Assembly: GCF_004217565.1 (NCBI RefSeq)
Contig: NZ_SHLA01000001.1
Coordinates: forward strand, 2,542,001 to 2,606,000
Reading direction: 5' to 3'
DNA: 64,000 nucleotides
From: Zhihengliuella halotolerans
GTDB taxonomy: Bacteria; Actinomycetota; Actinomycetes; Actinomycetales; Micrococcaceae
Shown: in pieces, positions 26,411-35,378 of the stretch
Position numbering within the stretch: position 1 is the stretch's first letter
How the letters are laid out: each line of letters starts with the position of its first letter
Notes under the pieces: generated by a model
Told to the model about the DNA's origin: nothing
What the model saw: the letters and a program-made list of their open reading frames with translations, nothing else
The model's database searches: none
Program-made: the position numbers and the translations under genes

Positions 26411-29400
26411 TCAGCCGCGCAGCGGCGAGACCGTGATCCGGTCGATGATCGGCGCCTCCGCCGCCCGCAGCGGGATGCCCGGCCAGTTCTGCTCCGCGTA
26501 GGTTTCACCGTCGAAGTTCGGCTCCTCCTCCGCCGAGACCGTCACCGTGTTCGCACCCTCTTCGAGCTCGAGGTAGATGGTCCGCTCGAAGAAGTTGTTC
26601 GCGTGGAACGACGGCGCGAACAGGACCCGTTGGGCGTCACCCCCGTTGACCGAGAAGTCCGCGTGGCGAGCCATCGGGTTGGGGTTGTAGTGCGTCGCCG
26701 GCACCTGCTCGGGGTTGGAGTAGCGGACGACGACGGCGTGCTCGCCCGCGGTCTGGGCCTCCACCTCGAACGTGAGGGTGTTGGCGTTGCCGGGCTCGCC
26801 GCCGATGCCCTCGACGGCGGTGCCGCCCTCGGCGAGCGAGAGCGCGGTGGTGCGGGCGTCGCCCGCCGCCTCCGCGTCCTCCGCCTGGTACTCGACCGCC
26901 GCCAGCTGGCCCGCGGAAGCGTCGACGACCAGACGGTCGACCTTCAGCCCCTTCCGGCCCTCTGCGGTGACGACGATCTTGTTGACCCCGCCCTGCAGGT
27001 GGGCGGAGAGCTCGACCCCGCGGCCGACCTGCGCGACCTCGCGGTCGTTCACGCTCAGCGTGCCGGCCCCGGAACCGAAGGCCTCCAGCGCAAGTTGCGC
27101 CTCGCCGTCGTGCTCCCCGTAGACCCAGAAGGTTGCGGACTGCCCGTCGGCGAGCTTGGCACCGCCGGAACCGGAACCGTCGTCGGGCTTGTCGTGCTCG
27201 GCGAACCCGCCGTCGTGCACGGCGATCTCGGCCTCGTAGACGTCCCCCGAGTCACGTGGCTGGCTCAGCGTGATCCGGTCGATCAGCGCGTCACCGACCG
27301 TGGCGCCGGATCCGTCGAGACTCTGCGCCGCCAGCGTGATGGTGTGGGTGCCGGCCGTGAGTTCGACGGTGGTGTCCGCGTGGTCCCAGACCACCCACTT
27401 GTAGCCCAGCGGCAGGAAGAGCTCCTGCTCGGCCTCCCCATCGACCCGCAGGAACACGTTGGTGGGGCCCTGCTCCTCAATCAACGGGTAGGTGTTGAGG
27501 CTATTCGCGAAGACCGAGAGATCGTACTCTCCGTCCTGGGGCACATCGACCGTGAAGTCGAGGGCGCCGTCGGATCCGGTGCGCAGGCCCCCGACGTTGA
27601 AGCCGCCGGAGGTGTAGAACTTTCCGACGTCGGCCGGCGAGCCCTCGGGGCCGTTGCGGCTGTAGCCGTCTCCGGTGTAGTCAGCGTCCTCCGCCTCGTA
27701 GGAGGCGCTCCAGGTGGAGTCGACCGTGCTCTCCACGCCGGCGCCCGCCGGGGTCATGACCAGCTCGTAGGCGGAGGCCTCGGAGAGCTGCGGCAGCGTC
27801 TCGCCGTCGAAGTCGACCGTGACGCGGCCGTCCTCGACGGGTAGAACCAGCTCCGCGAGCTCGGCCGGCTGCGCCGAGTCGCCGAGCTGGCCCGTCCAGC
27901 CGATCTCGTGCAGCCAGACGCGCACGGTGTCCCCGAAGGTGTCCGCCGGGATGTTCTCGAACGTCACGGGCGCCTTACCATCCGTGCCGCCGAGGATCGC
28001 CCGGGCGGTCTGCTTGGTCTCGTCGAGCGAAGCGACGCCCTGCAGCGAGTAGTTCTGCCCCGGGAACGGCGGAGCGACCTCGACGGTCTCGCCGCTGAGC
28101 TTCGAGTAGGCGTTGTAGAGCCACCACTGCCCGTTGCCGCGGTTGACCTGCACGGCCGAGTCGGAGAGGTTTCCGTTGATGTTCCAGAACGCGATCATCG
28201 CGTCGACCTTGGTGTCCTCGATCGCGGAGATCCACTGGATCATCTGGCCGGGAACAGAGGTGTGGTAGTTGAACGCGTACTCGTTGATGTTCAGGGGCAG
28301 CTCGGTACCCTCGTACTCGGTGCCGGCGAAGGTCGCGGCCTCCCAGCCCCGGTACTTCGCTACCGAGTCGCGAATGGCCTGCGGGTGGGTCAGCTCGTGC
28401 CACGTGACGATGTCGGGGACGGTGCCCTCCGCGACGGCGTGCTCCATGAAGCCCTCGTTCTGATCGAAGAGGATGCTCGTGCCGGGGCCGGCGACGCGCA
28501 TGGCGGGGAAGGCCTCCTTGATGCGCCGGTACGTCGAGTCCCAGGCGGCGAAGTAGTCCGCCGGGTCATCGAGCCAGCTGGTGCCGTCCAGGCTCCACTG
28601 CCCGGTGCCGAACATGTTGCCCTCGGGCTCGTTGAAGGGCTCGATGACGAGATTCTCGCGCTGCTCTGCTGGGATCTGCTCGATCATCTCCAGCTGCGCG
28701 TCGAGGACCTCGCGGTAGTCGGCGAGCTTCTCCTGCGGGGTGTCCCCCGGCCACTGGTATGGGAAGCCGCGGTACCAGTCGGTCACGCGCAGGTACACGT
28801 CGCCGCCGGTGGTCTCGCTCAGCGTGGGCAGGACCTCCAGCGCGTCCGATCCGGGGTGCTGGGACCCGTCCTGGGCCTTGGTCGCGACCGAGCGCACGTC
28901 CATGCCCTCGATCAGGTTGTCCGTGGGCATGCCCTCGCCGTAGAGGCCGTAGAGCACGCCCGAGGCCCCGCCGTGCACGGGCCCGGTCGTCGCGCCGAGG
29001 TCGATGCTCACGTCGTTGCCGCGCACGGTGACGACGGCGGCGACCTCCGTCCCGTCGGCGTCGCCGGTCACGGTGAACTCGCCGGAGGAGGCGTACTGCT
29101 CGGGCGCCACGTCTTCCCAGGCCACGGGCACGCCGCGCTGGTAGCCGTCGGAGTAGTCGGCGAGGACGGTCGCGGGCAGCTCGGGGGCCGCGCCGGTGAC
29201 GGTGTCGACCTCGATCCGGTCCGTGACGGACTCCCGGGTCGGCACGTCGCCGGGCACCAGGTCGGCGACCTGCTCCGGCGTCAGCGCGGCGTCGTAGAGC
29301 CGGAAGTCGTCGACCGCGCCGGCGAAGGCCGGGTCGGGATAGAACGACTTGCCGATGAATCCGGTGCTCTCGGCTCCGTCGCCCCAGAGGTCGGCGGCCG

Positions 29401-29998
29401 CGACGTCGCTTGCGGCCGAGCCGACGGGCACCCCGTTGAGGTACGTCGTCACGGTGTCGGCGTCGTCGTCGAGCGTCACGGTGAGCGTGGCCCACTCGTC
29501 GGTGTGCAGCGGGCCCGCGCCCGTGACCGTCGCCTCGCCGCCTGCGGCGGCCTGCGTGACGGCCGCGCGCAGGTTGCCGTCCCCGTTGGACGGGGTCGCG
29601 AAGAGGTACCGGTCGGTGTCCTCGCCGAGTGCGAAGAGCCACTGCCAGGCCCCGCCCGTCCCGTCCCACTTCACCCGCGTCGAGACGGTGAGGTCGGCGG
29701 CGTCCTCGAGCGCGCCGGCGGGGATGGTAACGTGGCCGCCGGTGAGCCCGAGGGCCGGCCCGTCCGGCGCGTCGACGCTTTCCGTCGCTCCGGAAATCGT
29801 CCCGTCCAGCCCGTTGCCCGAGCTGTCCGGGACGACCCCGTCGCCGACGTCGTCCATGGTGTAGTGGATGACCGGTTCCGGTGGTGCGGCGGAAGCCGCC
29901 GTCGCGGATGCGGAGATCGCCCCGGCGCCGAGCGCCACCGCGGTTGCCGCCGCGGCCGCTCGCCGGAACCGGCGACGATGGTGCGTGTGCTGCATCAT
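26411..29998 (-). CDS. secreted multidomain glycoside hydrolase (LamG, Ig-like, clan-A barrel, CBM-like modules)
   Basis: Very large extracellular enzyme (1195 aa). Order: signal peptide (1-38); LamG/concanavalin-type module (about 45-245); Big_4-like Ig module (about 255-325); a TIM-barrel glycosidase domain (about 335-640) with clan-A acid/base candidate Glu457 in I-E-P-F-N-E-P-E-G and nucleophile candidate Glu573 in N-I-N-E-Y-A-F; a beta-sandwich; then three CBM6/35-like modules beginning near 766 (Y-E-A-E-D-A-D), 920 (Y-E-A-E-I) and 1036 (Y-Q-A-E-D-A-E). No sortase motif, so released. It is the last gene of the LacI/ABC/GH127 operon. I cannot assign a GH family; GH39/GH30/GH51-like activity on arabinose-containing glycans is a guess. 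Confidence 0.8.
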   Translation of the reverse strand: MMQHTHHRRRFRRAAAAATAVALGAGAISASATAASAAPPEPVIHYTMDDVGDGVVPDSSGNGLDGTISGATESVDAPDGPALGLTGGHVTIPAGALEDAADLTVSTRVKWDGTGGAWQWLFALGEDTDRYLFATPSNGDGNLRAAVTQAAAGGEATVTGAGPLHTDEWATLTVTLDDDADTVTTYLNGVPVGSAASDVAAADLWGDGAESTGFIGKSFYPDPAFAGAVDDFRLYDAALTPEQVADLVPGDVPTRESVTDRIEVDTVTGAAPELPATVLADYSDGYQRGVPVAWEDVAPEQYASSGEFTVTGDADGTEVAAVVTVRGNDVSIDLGATTGPVHGGASGVLYGLYGEGMPTDNLIEGMDVRSVATKAQDGSQHPGSDALEVLPTLSETTGGDVYLRVTDWYRGFPYQWPGDTPQEKLADYREVLDAQLEMIEQIPAEQRENLVIEPFNEPEGNMFGTGQWSLDGTSWLDDPADYFAAWDSTYRRIKEAFPAMRVAGPGTSILFDQNEGFMEHAVAEGTVPDIVTWHELTHPQAIRDSVAKYRGWEAATFAGTEYEGTELPLNINEYAFNYHTSVPGQMIQWISAIEDTKVDAMIAFWNINGNLSDSAVQVNRGNGQWWLYNAYSKLSGETVEVAPPFPGQNYSLQGVASLDETKQTARAILGGTDGKAPVTFENIPADTFGDTVRVWLHEIGWTGQLGDSAQPAELAELVLPVEDGRVTVDFDGETLPQLSEASAYELVMTPAGAGVESTVDSTWSASYEAEDADYTGDGYSRNGPEGSPADVGKFYTSGGFNVGGLRTGSDGALDFTVDVPQDGEYDLSVFANSLNTYPLIEEQGPTNVFLRVDGEAEQELFLPLGYKWVVWDHADTTVELTAGTHTITLAAQSLDGSGATVGDALIDRITLSQPRDSGDVYEAEIAVHDGGFAEHDKPDDGSGSGGAKLADGQSATFWVYGEHDGEAQLALEAFGSGAGTLSVNDREVAQVGRGVELSAHLQGGVNKIVVTAEGRKGLKVDRLVVDASAGQLAAVEYQAEDAEAAGDARTTALSLAEGGTAVEGIGGEPGNANTLTFEVEAQTAGEHAVVVRYSNPEQVPATHYNPNPMARHADFSVNGGDAQRVLFAPSFHANNFFERTIYLELEEGANTVTVSAEEEPNFDGETYAEQNWPGIPLRAAEAPIIDRITVSPLRG

Positions 29999-30030
29999 CT
30001 CGTGTACCTCTCTGTCTCACTCGTGATGAA

Positions 30031-30108
30031 CCGCCGTCGGGTACGACGGCGGCGCGTGGCGGCCGCGCTGAATCCGCGGCCGCCGCGTTCGACTCCCCCT
30101 CGCGGGGG
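30031..30108 (-). promoter_or_regulatory. three consecutive hairpins between the two glycosidase genes
   Basis: Stems: 30031-30039 with 30044-30052; 30058-30067 with 30075-30084; 30095-30099 with 30104-30108, all perfect. They fill the 112-bp gap between GH127 and the secreted enzyme and could cause partial termination or protect mRNA ends. Confidence 0.6.
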
Positions 30109-30110
30109 AA

Positions 30111-32153
30111 TTAGGTGGACGCGGGCAGGAACACCCGCATCGTCGACGGGCCACGCTCGGCCCACCGGTAGTAGGGGATCAGGCGCACCTCGAGGCCGCC
30201 CTCCGCAGGTTGCCCGCCCGGGGCGTCCGGTCGCTGCGCTGGCGTGCCGTCCGCCGGGTCTTCGCACGGACCGAACGGCAGGCGCCCGCCGGACGCGTCG
30301 CGCCCGGGTCGCGGCAGCAGTCGCACCGAGGCCCCGTCGTTCGCGGGCTGCGGCGGGGCGGACGCGTCGAGCACGAAGCCGTAGATCTCCATACCGGCCG
30401 GCAGGTCCGGCGACTCAAGACACAGCACCAGTGGACCGCGTTCGACGGCGACCGTGCCGCGCACCGCGTCGATGCGCGAATCGGGCCACGTCAGCCGGGG
30501 CTCATCGCCCAAAACGAGGCGGATCTCGTCCCCCGCGGCGAGCACCTGCGAGACGTGCGCCCAGCCCGGGGCGGCATCGACGCGGCGGGCGCCGCCGGCC
30601 GCCGTCGTGCTCCACAGGGACGCGCGCCGCGCCCAGTGCGGCACGCGCAGCCGCAGCGTCACGGGTGTCGCAGGCGCGTCGGTGACGCTGAGGACCACCG
30701 TGCCGTCGTGGGGGTAGCCGGTCGCGACGCTCACCGCGAGCCGCCCGTCGTCGAGTTCCACGGAGACGTTGCCGGCGGCGTACTGCAGGACGCTCAGGGC
30801 CGCCGGGCCGTCGACGGAGACCGCGTAGGCCTGCAGCGAGGCCAGCGTGCGCGCGACGTTGGTGGGGCAGCACGAGACGTCGAACCAGGGGGCGCGCAGG
30901 CCCCCCTCGGCGCGCATGTGCACGCCGGCGGCCTCGACGGGGTCGGCGGCTTCGCGCAGGTGCAGCGGGTTCGCGTAGAAGAAGGCGCACCCGTCCGCGC
31001 TCGGCGAAGCCGCCACGACGTTGTAGAGCGTGCGCTCGATCAGGTCCGCGTACTCGGCCTCGCCCGTCGCGAGGTAGAGCCGCCAGGAGACCATGATGGA
31101 GGCGACGCCGGCGCACGTCTCGCAGTAGGCCCGGTCGGCCGGCAGCTCGAAGTCGTCGCCGAAGCCCTCGTCCTGGTGGCGCGAGCCCATGCCCCCCGTC
31201 AGGTACGTGCGCCGCTCGACGGTGCGGCGCCACTGGCGTACGAGCGACTCGAGCAGCCCGTCGTCGCCCGTGTCGACGGCCACGTCGACGGCGCCGGCCG
31301 TCAGGTAGAGGGCCCGCACGGCGTGCCCGCGCAGGGCCTCGGCATCGCGCACGGGCACATCGTCCTGGAAGTAGTCGGCGGCCAGCAGGGGGCGCACGGG
31401 CAGCCGGCCGTGGCCCCGGCGCTCGATGAAGATCCGTGCCTGCTCGACGTAGCGCGGCTCGCCGGTCGCCCGCCCGAACTCGGCGAGCGCGACCTCGATC
31501 TCCGGGTGACCGCACAACTCGTCCCGCCCGCCGGCGCCGAACTCGCGGCACACGTGCTCGGCGACGCGGCGGCCGGCGGCGACGAACGCGTCGTCCGCCC
31601 CGGCCGTGCGCAGGCGGGCGACCGCGGCCTGGAGCAGGTGCCCCATGTTGTAGAGCTCGTGGCCCATGGCCAGGTCCGAGTAGCGGGGCTCGAGCCCGGG
31701 GTGGCCGAACGCCGTGGTGAGGTAGCCGTCGTCGTCCTGGGCTGCGGTCACGCGGTCGGCGAGCCGGACGAAGAGGGCCTCCGCGCCCGCGTCGCCCGAG
31801 CGCGCCGATTCCCACGCTGCGGCCTCCATCAGCTTGTAGACCTCGGAGTCGGAGAACTGCCAGCCGGGCCGGTCGACGGTCCGCTCGCCGCGGGCGACGC
31901 GGTCGAAGTTCTCGAGCCACCCGAGCTCCTCCATCCACCGCTCGCAGTGCGCAAGCGTCGCGGCGGCGTTGACGTCCTGGCGGTCGCCCCAGAAGCCGCC
32001 GGCGTCGAACGCGACCTCGCCGAGACCGGCGCCGCGACGGGTCCCGCGGGCGGGGACGACAGGGCGCGCAGCTGCACTGGCAGGGGCGGGCGGCGGGGGC
32101 GGTGCGTGCGGGCCGCGGGCGTCGTCGTCGTACCGGGTGGTGGTGTCGGTCAC
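30111..32153 (-). CDS. GH127-family beta-L-arabinofuranosidase
   Basis: Cytoplasmic GH127 enzyme (680 aa) expected to release beta-L-arabinofuranose from short oligosaccharides. All catalytic and zinc residues known from Bifidobacterium HypBA1 are found with conserved spacing: Glu329, Glu345, Cys347 (Y-C-E-T-C-A) and Cys428/Cys429 (D-V-S-C-C-P-T-N), corresponding to Glu322, Glu338, Cys340, Cys417 and Cys418. A ~40-residue Pro/Ala-rich N-terminal extension precedes the (alpha/alpha)6 barrel. GTG start with AAGGA upstream, one base past the permease stop. No signal peptide, so it works on imported sugars. Confidence 0.92.
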   Translation of the reverse strand: MTDTTTRYDDDARGPHAPPPPPAPASAAARPVVPARGTRRGAGLGEVAFDAGGFWGDRQDVNAAATLAHCERWMEELGWLENFDRVARGERTVDRPGWQFSDSEVYKLMEAAAWESARSGDAGAEALFVRLADRVTAAQDDDGYLTTAFGHPGLEPRYSDLAMGHELYNMGHLLQAAVARLRTAGADDAFVAAGRRVAEHVCREFGAGGRDELCGHPEIEVALAEFGRATGEPRYVEQARIFIERRGHGRLPVRPLLAADYFQDDVPVRDAEALRGHAVRALYLTAGAVDVAVDTGDDGLLESLVRQWRRTVERRTYLTGGMGSRHQDEGFGDDFELPADRAYCETCAGVASIMVSWRLYLATGEAEYADLIERTLYNVVAASPSADGCAFFYANPLHLREAADPVEAAGVHMRAEGGLRAPWFDVSCCPTNVARTLASLQAYAVSVDGPAALSVLQYAAGNVSVELDDGRLAVSVATGYPHDGTVVLSVTDAPATPVTLRLRVPHWARRASLWSTTAAGGARRVDAAPGWAHVSQVLAAGDEIRLVLGDEPRLTWPDSRIDAVRGTVAVERGPLVLCLESPDLPAGMEIYGFVLDASAPPQPANDGASVRLLPRPGRDASGGRLPFGPCEDPADGTPAQRPDAPGGQPAEGGLEVRLIPYYRWAERGPSTMRVFLPAST

Positions 32154-32156
32154 GGT

Positions 32157-32975
32157 TCAGTCCTTCACTGCCCCGGCGGTCACGCCGGCGGCGACATAGC
32201 GCTGGGCAACCACCAGGAGGATGGCGGCGGGGATCGACGCGACGACGGCCGTGGCCATGATCGCGTTCCACTGCGTGGTGTTGTTGCCGATGTACGAGTA
32301 GATGCTCAGGGTGATGGGGATCAGGTCGGCGTTGCGGCTGAGCGTGGAGGCGAAGATGAAGTCTGACCACGCCCACAGGAACGCGAACAGCGAGACCGTC
32401 AGCACCGAGTTGCGGCTCATGGGCAGCACGATCGCGGTGAAGACCCGCCACGATCCGGCGCCGTCGATCCGGGCCGCCTGCAGGAGCTCCTTCGGCAGGC
32501 CGGACATGAACGCGGTGAACAGCAGGACGCCGAACGGCACCGCGATCGTCGAGTCGGCGAGGATGAGACCCCACACGGAGTTGAGCAGGCCGAGCCGCAC
32601 GTAGATCGCGTAGAAGCCCATCGCCATGACGACGCCCGGAATCATCTGCGCGACCAGAAGCAGGAAGTTCAGGCTGCGGCCGCCGCGCAGGTTCAACAGG
32701 GCGATCGCGTAGCCGGCCGGGGCGGCGATCACGACCGTGAGCAGCACGCAGCCGAGCGCGATCAGCAGGCTCGTGCCGAGGGCCGGGAGCTGTTGCCCGA
32801 ACACGGCCGCGTACCCCTCGAACGTCGGGTCGAGCGGGAACAGCTGCGGCGGGCTGGAGCGCAGGTCCTTCGTCTCGGTCAGGGAGACGTTGATCATCCA
32901 GTAGACGGGGAAGAGCATCAGGGCGGTCAGGACGAGCCCGACGGCCGTCTTCCACCAGGGGCGGGTGGCGGTCAT
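32157..32975 (-). CDS. sugar ABC transporter permease, MalG type
   Basis: Inner-membrane component of a carbohydrate ABC importer (272 aa), six helices, with the cytoplasmic EAA-like loop L-L-Q-A-A-R-I-D-G-A-G-S-W-R-V-F near residue 170-190 that docks the ATPase. The start ATG overlaps the previous permease stop by four bases. No ATPase gene is present in the operon, so a shared MsiK-type ATPase encoded elsewhere is presumed. Confidence 0.93.
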   Translation of the reverse strand: MTATRPWWKTAVGLVLTALMLFPVYWMINVSLTETKDLRSSPPQLFPLDPTFEGYAAVFGQQLPALGTSLLIALGCVLLTVVIAAPAGYAIALLNLRGGRSLNFLLLVAQMIPGVVMAMGFYAIYVRLGLLNSVWGLILADSTIAVPFGVLLFTAFMSGLPKELLQAARIDGAGSWRVFTAIVLPMSRNSVLTVSLFAFLWAWSDFIFASTLSRNADLIPITLSIYSYIGNNTTQWNAIMATAVVASIPAAILLVVAQRYVAAGVTAGAVKD

Positions 32976-33979
32976 GACTTCTCCTGACGTTGCTGCACGC
33001 GCAGGTACACGAACCCGAAGACCAGTGCGATGACGATGAGCAGGTTGCCGACGGCGGCGGCCGGGGACATGTCCGGCTGGCCGGTGCCGAAGGCCTCCCG
33101 GTAGGACCAGATGGCCAGCGTGGCAGTCGAGTTCGCCGGTCCGCCGGCCGTCATGATCCAGATGATGTCCACGACCTTGAGCGTGTAGACGAGGCCGAGC
33201 AGCAGGGTGATCGCGGAGACCGGGCGCAGCAGGGGGAACGTGATGGACGTGAACTTCCGCCACGCGCCGGCCCCGTCGAGGGAGGCCGCCTCGTAGAGGT
33301 CCTCCGGGATGTTCTGCAGGCCCGAGTAGAGGATCACCAGGTTGAAGGGGATGCCGAGCCAGATGTTGGCGATGACGACGGCGGCCATTGCCGTGTCCGG
33401 CGAGGTCAGCCAGTTGATCTGTCCGATGCCGAACGCGGAGAGGAAGGAGTTGACGATCCCGTTGTCGCTGTTGAGCATCCAGGCCCACGTGGAGCCGGAG
33501 ACGATGAGCGGCAGCAGCCACGGGACGAGGAAGAGAGCGCGCAGGATGCCGGAGAGCCGGAAGCTGGACCGGAAGAAGACCGCGAGGGCCAAGCCGATCG
33601 CGTACTGGAAGGCCAGCGAGACGATCACGAACACGGCCGTGTTCCAGAGGGCCTTGCCGAAGAGCTCGGAGGAGAGGACCTCCGCGTAGTTCGCGAAGCC
33701 GACGAACTCGGCGTCGCCCTGGACGAACGCTCGAATCGTGTAGTCGTGCAGGCTGAGGTCGATGCTGCGCAGCAGCGGGTAGGCGTAGAACGCCAGCAGG
33801 TAGGCCACCAGCGGGGCGGCGAAGGCGGCGGCAGCCCACCGGCCCGACGTCGGCCGCCGCGGCGTTCTGTCGGTGGGCGCCGTCGTGCCGCGGCCGGTTG
33901 GACCGGGCGTCTGCGCCGCGGATCGCGGTGCGGTAGCGGCCGAGCCCGCCGGGGGCGCGCTCGTCGAATGTGTCGTCAT
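32972..33979 (-). CDS. sugar ABC transporter permease, MalF type
   Basis: Partner permease (335 aa). A ~50-residue Ala/Pro/Thr-rich cytoplasmic N-terminus is followed by six helices and the EAA-like loop L-Y-E-A-A-S-L-D-G-A-G-A-W-R-K-F. The ATG at 33979 has AAGGA 6 nt upstream; a GTG one codon earlier is possible. It lies 66 bp after the solute-binding protein gene, with a hairpin between them. Confidence 0.93.
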   Translation of the reverse strand: MTTHSTSAPPAGSAATAPRSAAQTPGPTGRGTTAPTDRTPRRPTSGRWAAAAFAAPLVAYLLAFYAYPLLRSIDLSLHDYTIRAFVQGDAEFVGFANYAEVLSSELFGKALWNTAVFVIVSLAFQYAIGLALAVFFRSSFRLSGILRALFLVPWLLPLIVSGSTWAWMLNSDNGIVNSFLSAFGIGQINWLTSPDTAMAAVVIANIWLGIPFNLVILYSGLQNIPEDLYEAASLDGAGAWRKFTSITFPLLRPVSAITLLLGLVYTLKVVDIIWIMTAGGPANSTATLAIWSYREAFGTGQPDMSPAAAVGNLLIVIALVFGFVYLRVQQRQEKS

Positions 33980-33999
33980 CACGTGTCCTTCATGGGCGC

Positions 34000-34020
34000 G
34001 GGGCGGGCGCCGCCCGCCCC
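34000..34020 (-). promoter_or_regulatory. intercistronic hairpin after the solute-binding protein gene
   Basis: GGGGCGGGC-GCC-GCCCGCCCC, perfect 9-bp stem between the binding-protein and MalF-type genes. Such hairpins usually stabilise upstream mRNA and allow excess binding protein. Confidence 0.65.
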
Positions 34021-34045
34021 ACGCGTCGGGTGCTGCTGCGTCCGG

Positions 34046-35287
34046 TTATCCGGCCGTGGCCGCTTCGGCGGCGCGCTGGGCGTCCTCGAGCGCCTGCTGG
34101 GGCGTCTTGGAACCGGAGAGCGCGTCCTGGACGGCGGTCCAGAGCTGTTCGGAGATCAGCGGGTAGTCGGTGCCGAGGTTGTCGCTCGTGCGGCCCTTGG
34201 CGGCCTGCACGGCCGCGACCCAGGTCTCGAGCTCCGGGTGATCCGCCAGGAAGGCCTCCTGGCCCTCGGGCGTCGGCGGGATGTAGTAGGCGAAGGTCTC
34301 GGCCGTCTCGACGAAGCCCTCCGGCGTCGTCATGCACTCGACGATCTCCCGCGTGGTCTCGTAGCGGTCGGCGTCGTCCTGGACGGGGGCGACGACGAAC
34401 TCGCCGCCGGTCGGGGCGGGTGCAGGGCCGCCGTCGCGCGCCGGGAGCTCGATCACGCCGGTCTCGAAGTCGGCCTCGGCGGCGGCGTTGACCTGCCACG
34501 TGCCGTTCTCGACGAAGGCGAAGTCACCCGTCAGGAACTCCTCCCACGTGGTGTTCTGGGAGTTGCCGATCACGGAGTTGGGCGCGTAGCCGGCGTCCAG
34601 CCACCCTGTCCACAGCTCGAGGGCCTCGACCGCCTCCGGGGAGTCGAGCTGCGCCAGGTCGGCGCCGGAGCCCCAGAACCACGGCAGGAACTGGAACGAA
34701 CCCTCCTCCGTGTTGATGCCGGCGAAGGTGATGCCCCGGTGGCCCGCGCCGTCGACCTGCTCGAGCGCCGCCGTCAGGGACTCCCAGTCCGTGATCGACG
34801 CCGGGTCGATCCCGGCCTCGTCGAGGATCTCGGCGTTGTAGTAGAGCGCCAGGGTGTTGGCGCCGATCGGGATGCCGTAGGTCTCGCCGTCGACCTCGCC
34901 GGCGGCGAGCAGGTTCGCGTCGACGGCCGAGGTGTCGAGGCCGAGCTCCCCGACGGTGCTGAGCATGCCGGTCTCGGCGAGCGTTGAGACGGCCGGGTTG
35001 TCGAGCAGGATCACGTCGGGCGAGGTGCCCTCCTGCGCGGCGAGCAGCGCCTGGTTGGTCAGCGAGGTGGTGTCGTACGGGGTGCGCTGGATGGCGACGC
35101 CGGCGGCCTCGCCGCACGTCTGGACGCGCTCGTCCCACGCCGAGCCTTCAGCGTGCTGGGGGTACGGATCCCACCAGGTAAAGGTGTCGGACGAGGCGTC
35201 GCCGCCGCCCGACGAGCAGCCGGCGAGGACGCCGACGGAGACGACGGCGGCGGCCGCGAGTGTTCTGCGAACGGTCCTGTTGTTCAT
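34046..35287 (-). CDS. sugar ABC transporter substrate-binding lipoprotein
   Basis: Extracellular solute-binding protein family 1 (413 aa) anchored by a lipobox V-L-A-G-C at about residues 18-22. The mature protein begins with an aromatic strand F-T-W-W-D-P-Y and shows A-L-Y-Y-N-A-E-I-L-D-E-A-G-I, the hinge signature of carbohydrate binders. The ATG at 35287 follows GGAGGAAG; an upstream in-frame start would only add ten residues. Expected to capture arabinose-containing oligosaccharides, judged from GH127 in the same operon. Confidence 0.92.
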   Translation of the reverse strand: MNNRTVRRTLAAAAVVSVGVLAGCSSGGGDASSDTFTWWDPYPQHAEGSAWDERVQTCGEAAGVAIQRTPYDTTSLTNQALLAAQEGTSPDVILLDNPAVSTLAETGMLSTVGELGLDTSAVDANLLAAGEVDGETYGIPIGANTLALYYNAEILDEAGIDPASITDWESLTAALEQVDGAGHRGITFAGINTEEGSFQFLPWFWGSGADLAQLDSPEAVEALELWTGWLDAGYAPNSVIGNSQNTTWEEFLTGDFAFVENGTWQVNAAAEADFETGVIELPARDGGPAPAPTGGEFVVAPVQDDADRYETTREIVECMTTPEGFVETAETFAYYIPPTPEGQEAFLADHPELETWVAAVQAAKGRTSDNLGTDYPLISEQLWTAVQDALSGSKTPQQALEDAQRAAEAATAG

Positions 35288-35378
35288 GCTTCCTCCTTGA
35301 AACGGTGCTTCGGGCACACGGGTGCCACGGAACGCGGGCCGGGCGCCGGGGCGCGGGGCCTGGATGAGTGGATCGGGG

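Noticed and set aside
27908-30685. 925-codon plus-strand open frame across the secreted glycosidase
   Set aside because: Arises from G/C-biased third positions of the real minus-strand gene; Arg/Gly/Val-rich product with no recognisable fold.
30210-34987. Long plus-strand frames (718 and 665 codons) across the GH127 and ABC genes, and an 817-codon minus-strand frame
   Set aside because: Overlap well-supported genes with clear motifs, start sites and operon spacing; compositional artefacts.
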